Source of the DNA: Dipodascopsis uninucleata var. uninucleata
Lineage: Eukaryota > Ascomycota > Lipomycetes > Lipomycetales > Lipomycetaceae
Direction: 5' to 3'
Assembly (NCBI GenBank): GCA_030568195.1
Contig: JAJLTO010000011.1
Span: forward strand, 481,980-545,979
Length of the DNA: 64,000 nt
Shown: one piece after another, positions 1-11,500 of the stretch
Layout: each line of letters starts with the position of its first letter
Position numbering within the stretch: position 1 is the first letter of the stretch
Made by a program: the position numbers and the translations under genes
The notes under the pieces: generated by a model
The model's input: the letters and a program-made list of their open reading frames with translations, nothing else
Told to the model about the DNA's origin: nothing
The model's database searches: none

Positions 1-1978
1 GCTGTGTAACCATAGTTAGGTGGGGTGTTGGAATTATTGTTATTTGGAACTTGAAGTAGATATGGCAAGAAAAAAAATTAAATAGTTAATACATCATCCA
101 TTCCAACGACCACATTCCAAGCTATTTTCCTCTAAAATTCTTCACTCCCATTCTGATTCCCTTTTCCTCTTGGACTTGTCCTATTCTATACTCTTTCAGA
201 GCAAAGATTAAGCCATCTTTAGCCGATTCAAACGCTGGTCTATCCCCTTAAAGACATACTGGCTGTTGCGTTTGAGATACCTACAGAGAAAAAGGGCAGT
301 GAAGCATAGTCATTTGGGAACGCCATAGGCCCCTTCTTTTCTATTCAGCTAAAGGCATAGCTCTCCAGTCCATTCCTGGTAGCAGCGATTTTAGGATTTC
401 ATATCAGTTGGCCATTGCGATAGCCTTGCAGGAACAATTTTATTGACTTGCTTTAGACAGTTCAGCTATTAGTATTTTTCTCGAGGGGAGGGGCTGTTGT
501 TTATTTACCACGACAGCTTAAGTTATACGATAAACGAAACGCTGCCGCTGCTATTTTCTCCTCACTCTCTAAGGCGAACAATAGCCGACGTCACTGCCGC
601 CTTTCGGAGATTGTCTCCCTTTTTCTCGATAGCAGAAGGTACATTTACTTTTTACTTTGTCAGCAGATGAGCTGGCTGCTGGATTATTTGTTTTCCATTT
701 TGAGAGCTGACCAACCTTAGATACTCCTTCCAAGGAGCGAAACGCGTGCAGTTTTTTTTTTCAGCACAGTTTGGTAGTAAAGCAACGCGCACAAGAGAAA
801 TCCAGAGATAGTGCAGTTAAATAGCTCAACAGCCATTCTAGAAGGGCAAGTCAAAAAAAATACTGTTCCATAGTCCGTCTATAGTGAATATATTTCATAT
901 CCAATCTTTTATTTATTGCATTTCGTCATACATGCTGTATAGTTTGTATTATTCATATCATATTTACAGCATTCGATTTCGTCTCGTTATAAATTGATTG
1001 TTTATTGCTTATTGCTATTATATTATTCGCATTTCCCCTGTCACGAATTTGGCTTCGTCAAAAAAAGGCAGGCTGCGCATAGGATAAAAGTCAAAAATAA
1101 GCGGCGAGAAATCTTAAAAAAGAAAAGAGAATTTAATCCACAGAATTTCTAAGAGTAAGTCAGGGAAATCAAAAGAAAATAGCATCCTCATTCTCGAACT
1201 GTGACTGAGTTAGTTAAAGGATATCGTTACAGTTGTGCATTCTTCAGTGATAAATTTAGTACATTTACATATAAGCTACTTAGTTTCGGTTTGGGCGTTC
1301 CCCTTGGATTCTCGTTCTTGGTGACATTCTCCAGGCACGCAAATACCAAGCCTCACTCACCCTTTACAGCATTCTTATTTGCTTTTTGTCGAAAGGCGGC
1401 TCCTTTAAATTTCTACGTAAGTCGTCTCATTTCATTTATATTTCAAGCTCTTCCTTGCTTCTTCATTCTCTCAGTTCTTCTCTTCAATGTATTAAAAGGT
1501 GTTCCTTAATTCTCATAATATTTTTCTGATTTCATATATTGAAATAAGTTGTATTTTTCAAGCAAACAAGAATAGCATTTACTAAAAAACGGCACTCTTG
1601 ATTTGTTGTGTTTTCTCTCTCATTTATCACAAGTAGCTCCTTCCTGAGCACTGCAGTCACTCGTTCCTAATCACACACTTTCTTTTTATTAGAATTCCAA
1701 CATCAGTGCACCACGTTTTTCTATTTCCTTCATATTACATGCACGCTGTGGAGCTTCACTTTTCTCTCGTTTAATATAGTGCGATCAGTCACTTTTAGAT
1801 TCTTACGTATTGATCTCATTAGGAACGGTACTTTTCTAGCAGTTTATCACTTCTGCGTTGCATTTTCAGTATTGGTAGGACTGTTTTACAGGTCCATATT
1901 CCAGCAGGCTTTGATCGGTATTTTTTAAAAAATCATTCGTTAATTCAATCATTCACATAATCAGTTTATTCTTTTTGA
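1..1978. promoter_or_regulatory. Long intergenic region and probable leader of the G1/S cyclin gene
   Basis: No convincing gene is seen in these 2 kb. The sequence is rich in T and pyrimidine tracts towards its 3' end, as in long fungal 5' leaders. An MCB-type ACGCGT lies at 742-747. A short upstream ORF of 11 codons plus stop starts with ATG at 1739 and ends at 1774, about 200 bases before the cyclin start. If the transcript begins upstream of 1739, this uORF lies in the leader. The transcription start cannot be read from the sequence. Confidence 0.45.
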
Positions 1979-3055
1979 ATGAACGTCTATAACTACAGAA
2001 TCAAAATGTATAGCTCATATCCAATGTCACCGGCAGAGACTGTTTATCCATCAAAATATTCGCACCGCAGTCGATTAGAAGAAATTGAACGACACGCAGT
2101 TCAACGCGTGGAAGATGAATACAAGGATGAAATCAATGAATATGTGAAGAAAATGGAACTGGCTACAATGCCAGATGTCAATATGATAGATCTTCAGCCA
2201 GAGCTTGAGTGGCATATGCGACCTTATTTGTTAGACTTCTTGGTCGAATCACATCTATCGCTTCGTTTACAACCACAGACTTTGTTTCTAGCAGTTAATT
2301 TAATTGATCGTTACTGTTCTAGACGTGTTGTTTTCAAGAAGCATTATCAGTTGGTTGGTTGTGCAGCTTTATGGATCGCTGCTAAGTATGAAGACAAGAA
2401 GGATCGAGTACCAACTGTTAGAGAGCTGAAGATCATGTGCTGTGATGCATATGAGGAGGATATGTTTGTTCAGATGGAAGGACACGTTCTTTCTACGCTG
2501 GAGTGGACTGTTGGACACCCAACGTGCGATACATTTTTGACCAAGACTTTATGCAACTCTTGCAGTCCTACCTTAAAACATCTAGCTCTTTATCTCTGTG
2601 AGATGACTCTTTTCCATAAGTCCTTCCTTTCTTTTCCTTCGTCGGTCCTTGCATCTGCCGCCCACATTGTTGCTCAACACATTCTTGCAAATGGTGATAC
2701 TATAAGTTCCTCTGCAGAAGTGTCTCAGTGTGCCTCCCTTCTTTCACAGTATATTATTCATCCACCATCACAATCATTACATAAGAAATATTCTAGCTCA
2801 TCTTTGTCTCAAGCTTCTTTAATTTTGGAAGATTATGTGGTTCGTCAACAGCATGCTGCTTCCAATTTACCACCTACTCCACCACCAACTGTTGAGTCTG
2901 TGGACACAAAGTTTTCGACAAACTCTTTCAATTCAGGGTGCACTGATGCAAGCAATGCGTCAAAAGATACCAATATGGTATTTTATATGACTCCACCCTG
3001 TTCGCCGGACGAGGCGTGTCCTGTTGGTTTTCATCAACTTTCTGCATCTAGTTAG
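1979..3055 (+). CDS. G1/S-type cyclin (Cln/Puc1-like)
   Basis: Single-exon gene, 358 residues. Residues about 75-180 form a cyclin box N-terminal domain: RPYLLDFLVE, the LFLAVNLIDRY helix, LVGCAALWIAAKYED, and a later LSTLEW. A second all-helical cyclin fold follows to about residue 260. The C-terminal 100 residues are Ser/Pro-rich with TPPPT and TPPCSP, which look like CDK or degradation-linked sites as in unstable G1 cyclins. The family binds and activates a Cdc28/Cdc2-type kinase at Start. The first ATG gives MNVYNYRIK; a second in-frame ATG nine codons on (2006) is an alternative start. Cln and Puc1 types cannot be separated by eye, so no symbol is given. A PEST-like tail and a long upstream leader fit post-transcriptional control, but that is inference. 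Confidence 0.9.
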   Translation: MNVYNYRIKMYSSYPMSPAETVYPSKYSHRSRLEEIERHAVQRVEDEYKDEINEYVKKMELATMPDVNMIDLQPELEWHMRPYLLDFLVESHLSLRLQPQTLFLAVNLIDRYCSRRVVFKKHYQLVGCAALWIAAKYEDKKDRVPTVRELKIMCCDAYEEDMFVQMEGHVLSTLEWTVGHPTCDTFLTKTLCNSCSPTLKHLALYLCEMTLFHKSFLSFPSSVLASAAHIVAQHILANGDTISSSAEVSQCASLLSQYIIHPPSQSLHKKYSSSSLSQASLILEDYVVRQQHAASNLPPTPPPTVESVDTKFSTNSFNSGCTDASNASKDTNMVFYMTPPCSPDEACPVGFHQLSASS

Positions 3056-5185
3056 GAATGGTGTTAGGAGAAGGGTGCATTTCTAATTGTTGGAACAGGT
3101 TTAATAATAGCCTACTGTACATTACTTTTAATATTATATCACGGAATTTTTTATCAAATGGGTTTTATATTTAGAGGTTGGGAAATCATGTAATTTTTTC
3201 ATTTACTGCACTACATCTAAGAAATGACGATGATTAACGGTTAGTTTCATCGTTTCAGGAAATTTTATTGGAGAATTTTCTCACTCTTATTTTACTTCAT
3301 AACTGTTCTCTATAATTTGTCCTGATGATTTATATGACAGCTAATCTCACTTGAATGAATAATATTTTAGCCAATGGGATTTTCGAATAAAATTCGGATG
3401 GCTCTTTAGGTTTTTTAAGTTAGGGAGTTCACAGCTACAAAATGGTTCCTAAATCGCTATTTGTTATGTTTTTGAATTGCTGACCAAAGTTTTAGTAATT
3501 CTAATTATATCCTTAAAAGCTTGAGATGATTTAAATGGATTATAAGTCTGTGTCTCTGATATCATTTTATAACTATACTTGCATTACTTTATATATCTTT
3601 CGTATTGCGCATTGAGGGGATTTATTTTCATTACTTCGAATTAGCTATATATGCTCATGTCATTCTTTACTTGTTAAAGGACTACTCTTGGTCCCAGATT
3701 ATTCCAAAAAAAATTTTACTAACTCTACGTGATGAAGTTAGCATACCTTATGCACTATTTTCAAACCTGTTCAAGAGAAATAAAATGAAATGGTACAAAG
3801 ATTATTTGATTTGATATCAAAAATTTATTTTCCCCTTGAGATATCTGATTTCCTATACTCATTTTAATTCAATTAATTAGTCTATCAATTGCACTAGTAT
3901 TCATTTTGATAATATAGTCTTTCATTTCACGTTTTGTTTTGTGTATGGATTTGATTTAAGGCAATTGTCTGCGTATTGTCAGACTAAATTTTTATACCAT
4001 CCTCTATTCGCGTGAGACTGGTTTACTTATGCTGGTGTTTAACGTTGAATAATTAGAACTTGTAGGGATATGTCATTTTGATTAGTTCTCAATATTATTG
4101 ATCGGAGTATTTTGTGAAAACTCGTCTATTCAGTGCGTGGTAGGCTGACCCTAGTCATCATTCTTTTGCTGTTAATCTCAATATTAAAATAAAACGACGC
4201 GGTTGTAACTAAATAGAATCTTTTGATCCACTTATTTATTTGACTTCACTTATATTATTTATTATCTTTTATGCAATCTAAAGTTTATCCAGAAGCTCGA
4301 AATATATTAAGTAAACGGCACAGTTTGACTTCCGCCCAAATATATGAACGTATTCAAAATTATAGAGCTGAATTTAGAAGTATATTAAAACAGACGATGA
4401 CACCTCCGCGTTGATCTACCTCTATCCACTTATATTACATTTGCTCGCCGCATATTGATTGCATAATATTTATTTTTTAGCTCAGATGCCTTGCAGTTTA
4501 TCTCTGGCATTATTTTTTATTAATAAATGCTAATTGTTGAAAGAGCTTTATAAACAGTTAAATGGTAGAGTACAACGTAGAATATCCTCTCAAAACTTCT
4601 ATTTTCAGTTTACCTTTTATGGACTTACAAAAACAACAGGGTACTAAATGCTTTTATAGCAACAATTGTTTTAATCCCTAACCCGATGGTAATGATTCAG
4701 ATATTCCAGTTCAGAAAGTCGCAGCGCAAGGCCATTATACACCAGACACACCACATATACCGTACAAGGTATTGCATAGCAATTGATATGAAGACAGCTT
4801 GTATATATAATTATTAAACGAGGAGTAGTTTAGGAGTATAATAACGTCAATGACGAAGCTACTGGTACCATACGAACTATTAAAGCAATATAAAATAACA
4901 ACATACAACTACACGAATCAATCAATATGGCAGTGATGTTGGAACGGACAATGTAGAAAACCAATAAATCAGTTATATTAAATACTTTTGATTAATTAAA
5001 TTTACACGAAATATATTATGTTCGCATGTCATTGAATCATAAAATTGTTTCTCTCAAATTCCCGTAATAAAAGTAACACAGGGGCCAAACATATAAAATA
5101 ATGAATCGAAATAAAAGGTACCGAAAAATAAGCTTGCCCGCGACGCCCGACAGACCTAACTAGACACGCCTCGCGCAGTCTTAAT
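3056..5185. other. Intergenic region, cyclin to peroxiredoxin
   Basis: Two kilobases between the 3' ends of a plus-strand and a minus-strand gene. Apart from the 47-codon candidate ORF described separately at 4271-4414, only short AT-rich open frames are present. One at 3605-3814 starts with a non-ATG codon and has no coding character. No RNA gene is recognised. Confidence 0.5.
4271..4414 (+). CDS. Candidate 47-residue small protein
   Basis: An ATG-initiated frame of 47 codons plus TGA whose composition looks coding, unlike the surrounding AT-rich DNA. It is basic (many Arg/Lys) with a predicted helical middle, including the segment AQIYERIQNYRAEFRSILKQ, and a TPPR end. The YRAEFR core resembles LYR-type mitochondrial accessory proteins only loosely. 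The leader TTATTATCTTTT just before the ATG is typical of fungal starts. It could also be one exon of a larger gene, or chance. Function not recognised. Confidence 0.35.
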   Translation: MQSKVYPEARNILSKRHSLTSAQIYERIQNYRAEFRSILKQTMTPPR

Positions 5186-5999
5186 TTAAGGAAGGATCTT
5201 CTCCTTGGCAAGAGGAGTGAGACGGAGATAAGGCTTAACAGCCTTGTAACCAGGGAAGAGCTTATCAGCCTCCTCGTTTGAGACCGAAGCAGCAACTACG
5301 ACATCATCACCAGGAACCCAATTGATAGGGGTAGCAACCTTATACTTGTCGGTAGCTTGGAGAGAGTCAACGACACGGAGGACCTCCTCAGTGTTACGTC
5401 CAGTGGAAGCTGGATAGGTGAGAATCAAACGGATAGTCTTCTTTGGATCAATGATGAAGACAGATCGGATAGTGAGTGGAAGACCCTTACCATCACGGTT
5501 GGTAACATCCTGGTAGTCAAGCATATCATACAAGTAAGAGATCTTTCTGTCAGCGTCAGCAATGATTGGGAAGCTCAAGCTGGAACCAGCAACCTCATCG
5601 ATATCCTTGATCCACTCCTCGTGGGAGCTAAGCGAGTTGGCAGAGAGACCGATCAATTTGACGTTTCTCTTAGCGAACTCACCCTCGAGCTTGGCGAAAG
5701 CACCAAGCTCAGTGGTGCAGACAGGAGTGAAGTCATCTGGATGAGAGAACAGGATAACCCATCCATCACCAATATAGTCGTAGAAGTCAATTTCACCCTT
5801 GGTAGTAACAGCCTTGAAGTTAGGTGCTATAAGGTATATAGTATTAGCCAAACTGTAGCTACTGAGATGATTCCAACTTTAACAAGGGCAAACCCAGAAA
5901 ATCTTTCCACGGTCTCTCTTAAACGCTGAGATGCTTATCAGGAAAAAAGTGTGCTCACTTACCCTTAGAGCCAAGACGAAGACGAGGTGCTTCAGACAT
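5186..5999 (-). CDS. 1-Cys peroxiredoxin (Prx6 type)
   Basis: Two exons, 5963-5999 and 5186-5826, give 225 residues; the 136-base intron has donor GTAAGT and acceptor TATAG. Splicing restores the N-terminus MSEAPRLRLGSKAPNFKA. The peroxidatic motif HPDDFTPVCTTE places the active Cys at about residue 49. It is the only cysteine in the protein, so this is a true 1-Cys enzyme without a resolving Cys. The long C-terminal dimerisation domain, ending KPYLRLTPLAKEK, is typical of the Prx6/Prx1 branch. The family reduces hydrogen peroxide and organic hydroperoxides using glutathione, thioredoxin or ascorbate-type donors. No clear mitochondrial presequence is present, so a cytosolic location is likely. 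The opposite-strand frame at 5357-5929 is a shadow. Confidence 0.95.
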
Positions 6000-7370
6000 T
6001 TTTATCAATTAAATCAACTGTTAATAGAAAGAAAGAAGTATAGACTTAAGATATGCGAGCAATTGTAAGCGGAAGTAGGGAACAAAAATTTTTCATAACC
6101 TAGCTGGACAGCCGAAATATATATAATGGATTTTCCACTCCCAGAAGTTCACAACACGACAAAATGCTTCGAAGCTAGCAATTCGCTGACATTCATATTA
6201 CGAAATCGTCTCTTACGATACTGAAAGAAATTTGTATATTTCCTAAAAGCGGAATAGTGTGAATGACGTGCTTGGGTCTTTATGTGGCGAGTGAGCAGGT
6301 TTTTTCTAGCAATTTTAAGCCGCACATAAAGAAATATTCCCCAACCACGCCACAAATAGTCTCACGCGTAATTTTGGCAAGGCATGACGAGCGATGTCCT
6401 GCTATATTATAAGAATAACACACTGAGTCAGATCAGAAAGATGATTTTGATACTGTGCTCTGTAAAAATATTAAGTGCAAAAGGGATTATGAGTATGATA
6501 TCATTCGATAACTAGTATTGTAGATAGATCTCGAGCGATTTGATAGATTATGGAACTCTGATAGATTATGGAACTCTCTTATGGAAGAGATAGATATTGA
6601 TAGCTGTGAGATTGTCAATGATATCATTAGATTCTATTGCATATTATTGCCTATTAATTGTGGCATTACATACAGTCGCCATTACCTTGCTGACAGATCG
6701 TGGCTCTACTCATAGCTGTGGCATACACTTACAAATTGCTCAGTAGGATTACATACTCTGATAAAAGATAGCCCGAATCTTTCATTTTTTATATCTCACT
6801 ATCAGTGCTATGAGATTTATAATCAAGTCTAAACTTGCGAAAAAATGCCGTGGAATTTTCAAGTAGACTTTTATCCTCAATATTCCATATTATAAACCTT
6901 CAGACAAAATGGTCTGAAGTTGGACACCAGCTGGGCGTATTATCAATAAGCTGTATTGCAATACGTGCATTAGCTTGAAAAAAAAAAGCCTTTCGAAATG
7001 GCTTCTATGTTAAACCTCCAATATCGTCCACTAATCATTATTCAAGCCATTCAGCTCGCTGCTTGTTGTCCATACTGGCAGCGAACAATTTCTTTGCTAA
7101 TAAAAATCTCCTTGTCTGTAATTGGACTAACCACAGCACGCCTTAGTAATAATATCACGTGATCATTTTTATATTCTATTTGTCACGTGATCATTATAAG
7201 TCGTGAGCCGAAAAGTTGTGAGTTGTGATATGTGTGACTTCGGAAGCTATCCAAGAAAAGGAATGATGAAAAAAAAATTGCTTTAGTATACCTCTCGTTG
7301 GTAGCGGCCGTTAAATTCAACGCAGTTTGCTCGCCAATCCATCGAATATCAATCAAATACAACGATCGCG
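6000..7370. promoter_or_regulatory. Divergent promoter region, peroxiredoxin / uL2m
   Basis: This 1.4 kb region separates two outward-facing genes and should contain both promoters. An exact 18-base tandem duplication lies at 6541-6576. A 14-base CACGTGATCATT(A/T) type sequence occurs twice, near 7157 and 7183 (both read TCACGTGATCATT). These are E-box CACGTG sites 200 bases upstream of uL2m and are the best candidate regulatory elements here. The short minus-strand frames at 6149-6355 and 7183-7395 have no coding character. Confidence 0.45.
6541..6576. repeat. 18-base perfect tandem duplication
   Basis: The unit TGATAGATTATGGAACTC occurs twice head to tail with no mismatch (6541-6558 and 6559-6576). 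It lies in the peroxiredoxin/uL2m intergenic region. It is a simple recent slippage duplication, with no sign of a mobile element around it. Confidence 0.9.
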
Positions 7371-8579
7371 ATGGTGGCACGCGCTGGATTGGCATCTATG
7401 ATGTCGCTTCCAGCTTTCAGTTATGCCATACGTGGTTCACGCATGCAGTTGCATACTTCGGCAATGCTACTAGCTAACAACATGGCTAAAAGAGTTACCA
7501 GCATTCCAATGCCCCAGAATGTCACACTCGAGCAACTGGGTCTCGATAGAACACAAAGGAGTTCTTTGAGTTCAGTATTTGAAGATAATGTGGAACTTGA
7601 GAACATGGATTACACAATTCGACGGCAAAAAGTGAGTCGACTTGAAATTTATAAGCCGCGTCCAAAGACACCCGGTTTGCGATGGCTTCGAAGACCTATT
7701 CATCGCCATTTGTGGAAAGGTCGAGCTATAAAGGCGCTTACAATTGCTAAGCGTAAAACTGGTGGTCGCAATGTCACTGGCCGTATAACAGCACGTCACA
7801 TTGGAGGTGGTCACAAGCGAAGAATTCGAATGATTGATTTTCAGCGCACCGACCCGGGACAGCAGACCGTTATTAGAATTGAATACGACCCAGGTCGCAC
7901 CGCTCATATTGCACTAATCTCTAACGACAATACGCAGCGTTTATCATATATCCTTGCTCCAAATGGTCTTAGATCGGGTGACAAAGTTGAAAGCTTTAGA
8001 CCTGGTATTCCTGAAGACCTTCGTCAATCTATGCAGGACAGAGTGGATCCTGCTGTATTGGGTGCACGTACAAATGCTCTTGGAAACTGCTTGCCATTGT
8101 TCATGATTCCAATTGGAACCGTGATTCACAATATTGGCCTACATGTGAACAGCCCGGGTGTACTTTGCAGAGCTGCGGGTTCTTTCGGAAGATTACTTTC
8201 AAAGGACTCTGACAATAACTTAGCTACAATCAGGTTGAAGTCCGGTGAAGAACGCTTTGTACCACTGGATGCATGTGCCACCATTGGCGTGGTTAGCAAT
8301 GCTGAACACCAGTATCGGTCTCTCGGGAAAGCAGGTCGCTCAAGATGGTTAGGTAGACGTCCCCATGTTCGTGGTATGGCGATGAATGCTCATGATCATC
8401 CTCATGGTGGTGGTCGTGGTAAGTCGAAGGGTAATGTTCCTTCCAAAAGTCCTTGGGGTACTCTTGCTAAGGGCTACAAGACACGACGTGCAAAGAATGT
8501 AAACAAGATGAAGGTTCGTGATAGGCCACGCGGAAACAGGCCCAATCCTCCACTGCTGATTAAGAGAACGGCTGAATAG
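7371..8579 (+). CDS. Mitochondrial large-subunit ribosomal protein uL2m
   Basis: Intronless, 402 residues. The first 40 residues, starting [14 protein letters not shown] and including [12 protein letters not shown], form an amphipathic, Arg/Ser-rich mitochondrial presequence. The mature part is bacterial-type L2: an OB-fold region with [20 protein letters not shown] and an SH3-like domain with [15 protein letters not shown]. The invariant [12 protein letters not shown] loop near residue 341 lines the peptidyl-transferase region of the ribosome. The family is the Rml2/MRPL2 protein, essential for mitochondrial translation. The first ATG is used because it supplies the presequence. Confidence 0.96.
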   Translation: MVARAGLASMMSLPAFSYAIRGSRMQLHTSAMLLANNMAKRVTSIPMPQNVTLEQLGLDRTQRSSLSSVFEDNVELENMDYTIRRQKVSRLEIYKPRPKTPGLRWLRRPIHRHLWKGRAIKALTIAKRKTGGRNVTGRITARHIGGGHKRRIRMIDFQRTDPGQQTVIRIEYDPGRTAHIALISNDNTQRLSYILAPNGLRSGDKVESFRPGIPEDLRQSMQDRVDPAVLGARTNALGNCLPLFMIPIGTVIHNIGLHVNSPGVLCRAAGSFGRLLSKDSDNNLATIRLKSGEERFVPLDACATIGVVSNAEHQYRSLGKAGRSRWLGRRPHVRGMAMNAHDHPHGGGRGKSKGNVPSKSPWGTLAKGYKTRRAKNVNKMKVRDRPRGNRPNPPLLIKRTAE

Positions 8580-11500
8580 AGGGTGCGGTAGAATGTTTCC
8601 ATTGGACTTTAGTCTAGCTTGTATATTTTAGTTTTCTGCTTTGGGTTGGCTCCTGCTTTATTGCAGATGTTTGCAGTATTACAAAGATAGATAAGCTGCG
8701 CGAAACTGATATGAATGAGTATTGAATAGTCACTTCTGTAATATTCTATTTATTTTGCTCCTGTCTTCTGATAGCATTACCTCCTGGGCCTCGATACTAC
8801 TTCGCTAGTAATTTTTTGATGTGCTTGTATCGTTTGATGCTAATTTCAGCTGAAATTCCTGCTGGGGCTTGTTGTACTGTACATACAATCGAACATAATT
8901 TAAATATGACCATGATATTGAACGTAGAGATTTCAAGGGGCACTTACGTGCTTACTTTAGAACAGTCGCCACTCAAAATATTCAGTCCGATAGCTATTCT
9001 ATGGAATCTGTATAATATTCTGCCTCTGATGTGAATGGCCCGAAAAGGCAAAATTTGTTTTGATTCGCGGAACCTGAGATGGACTATCACAGGGTTAAAA
9101 AGATACTGACTTTGTGTGAAGCAAAAAGCCTTAGCCTATTTTGGGAAGAGAACGAACGGTGTTCCGGTCTGTGAAATTGTACCCCGCTTTTTTACACCAG
9201 GCACTATCCAACACCCCACAATGTAGGAACAGATGAAATAATTTCACTGCAATTATGACGAAGAGGTACGTACCTAATTAGACATTGTATTTTACCGAGT
9301 CGAAGTTAGATTTATGTACTGTATAAGCTTCTGTTTAAGTTAATGATTTACTAACGGGACATCTACCGTTCTAGTCACTGGAATATCTACCTAAAAGAGA
9401 GCTTAGTCCCTCGCTGAAATGGCATAAGTTTTAATTCCGCTAGTCAATGACGACTTGCTGCCGCTGGGTTATATTTTCTGCTTGTTTGTATAGTAGTACT
9501 GAAATAGAACGACAATAGAGCTCCAGAATAATATCAACTTTGTTGGTGATCGCAACACTGATAAGTGTTAACAATACAGGTAGATACTGACTACATATGC
9601 AAATATTACTCATGTGAGGCGAAAGAAATCGGAGCGACTTGCATTACAGTGTCTTTTTCTGGTGTAATTAGGGGGGAGTTCAAGTGATTAGTATGATCCG
9701 ATAAATTTTCGTGACGTGCAAGATACGCAGACGCTTGACATTGAAGTAAGTTTCTATATTTTGTGCTATAATATCATGAGATTTCCAACCCCAGACTGAA
9801 CAAAGATTTCAGATGACGGCCAAAGTACAGAATCGGCATTGCTTACCAATTTAGCCAGTTTTGTAGAATCAAGTATTTGACAGAAATGTCGAACGACTTC
9901 TAAAATGCCACCAGAAATAATTACTCCTCTGGGAAGGGTCTCTACCGAGCTAGTTGTACCTAAACTATATAATCTCAGTAGCCACATCCACTAATTGCAG
10001 GGCGGGGGCTCCACCGGGCGGCACCACCCCAACTTGCGTTTAGCACCTGCTTTCTCCAGATTTTGATTGTTTTCTCCAGATCTTTTAACGAAAAATTAAA
10101 ACATCATGAAAGTCAATATCGAACTAGCAAGGAGTGTCGTGGAGATAGATCAATGGGCAGTGAATTTTTAGTAAGACACACGGCAAAGGTTATAGCCGCG
10201 TCTATCTTGCTAGACCACCAACAAGTCATTCTAACGAATGTGACATAGGCGATCGGCTGTCGGCAACCTGAATCTACCTGAGAAGTATTCTCTTCTAAAA
10301 GAGCGCCAGTTTTGTAGTCTAAGAAGACAGCAGATATTGTCAGTTTCAGGTCGACATCTGTGTCCAACTACTTATTTACCAGGCATTTGATGAGAGCTGC
10401 ATAATGCTACCTTCATTGCTCATGACTGTCATCGTTCGAGTTAGCCATGGCTTTCCGTAAGCGCACTATTCTGAATTAGTAGCACATCCTAGTCGTAACA
10501 AGTACATCTTGCTACAATGGCTTCGGCCGCACACAGAGGAACTACAGCATGCACAGCGACCATATCAAACGGCATTTAGAACTTTCCAACAGCCACTTCC
10601 CCACTGATTATGATAGTGTAACTCTGCAATCGGAGAAAACATTCCTGCCGATGTCCTGCTCTATCGGAGTTACTAAGCTACGGGCGACTTTTGTCTTGAT
10701 ATCCAATGGCTTGTGGCTGGCTCTACGAAAAGCTGGGGAGATCTCTGTAATAATAGCGTAATATACTTAGCAAGAGCCTATTTCGGCTGTATACCATATT
10801 GCCTTTAAGCAAATTATAACTATGGCTACAAACTACTGAACTCGGAATCTTTGCTATCAAAAGCTCTTGCACTACCACGAGCGTATCCGAGAGCATCCCG
10901 CAATCCTTAAATTAAGGTTTCGCTATACATGACTACATATTCGACGTACGCAGTTTGTCTTATGCGTATCGAATTTCTGTGTCTTTCCTAGGACAGCCAA
11001 AAACAAGTACAGTCTGATACACTGCAGCCAGTTCCCAAGCAGGCTTCTGTAGATCTGTGGCTAGGAAATGCGGAAACACAGCTTCTATAGCTTGTGTGCC
11101 GATTAAACATTTGCTCTCCAGGGCAAGTGGTGCTAGGCGGCTTACAAGGTTAGTTCAAAATGCCACTTAGTTACCCTCCGCCACCACTACTCACAGAGAA
11201 TCGTGGGATAAAGTTACCCTAGTATCAAATATTGGCTGTATTAATTTAATATAAAAATGTTTAAGATTCTGCTGACGAAAGGTAAAGTTGCATGTGGCAG
11301 AATTGGGAAAGCGGAAGGCCGATAAATGTTAGGTCATTGGACTTGGGTGAATTTTGCTTTGCATGCAACTAAACGCGGAAGTGTGTAAGAGCAAACTTCT
11401 AAACGCCCCATAGGGCTACAGAAGCCAGAATATATATATGTACATATACGAAAAAGAATTTAACGAGCATAATGGTTAATTCAAGTAGACTAGCTGAACT

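Noticed and set aside
1201-1509. Open frame of 102 codons upstream of the cyclin
   Set aside because: It begins with GTG rather than ATG, is hydrophobic in a T-rich way and shows no family; more likely leader DNA.
5357-5929. 190-codon frame opposite the peroxiredoxin
   Set aside because: Shadow of a highly biased coding region; the sense strand encodes an unmistakable peroxiredoxin.
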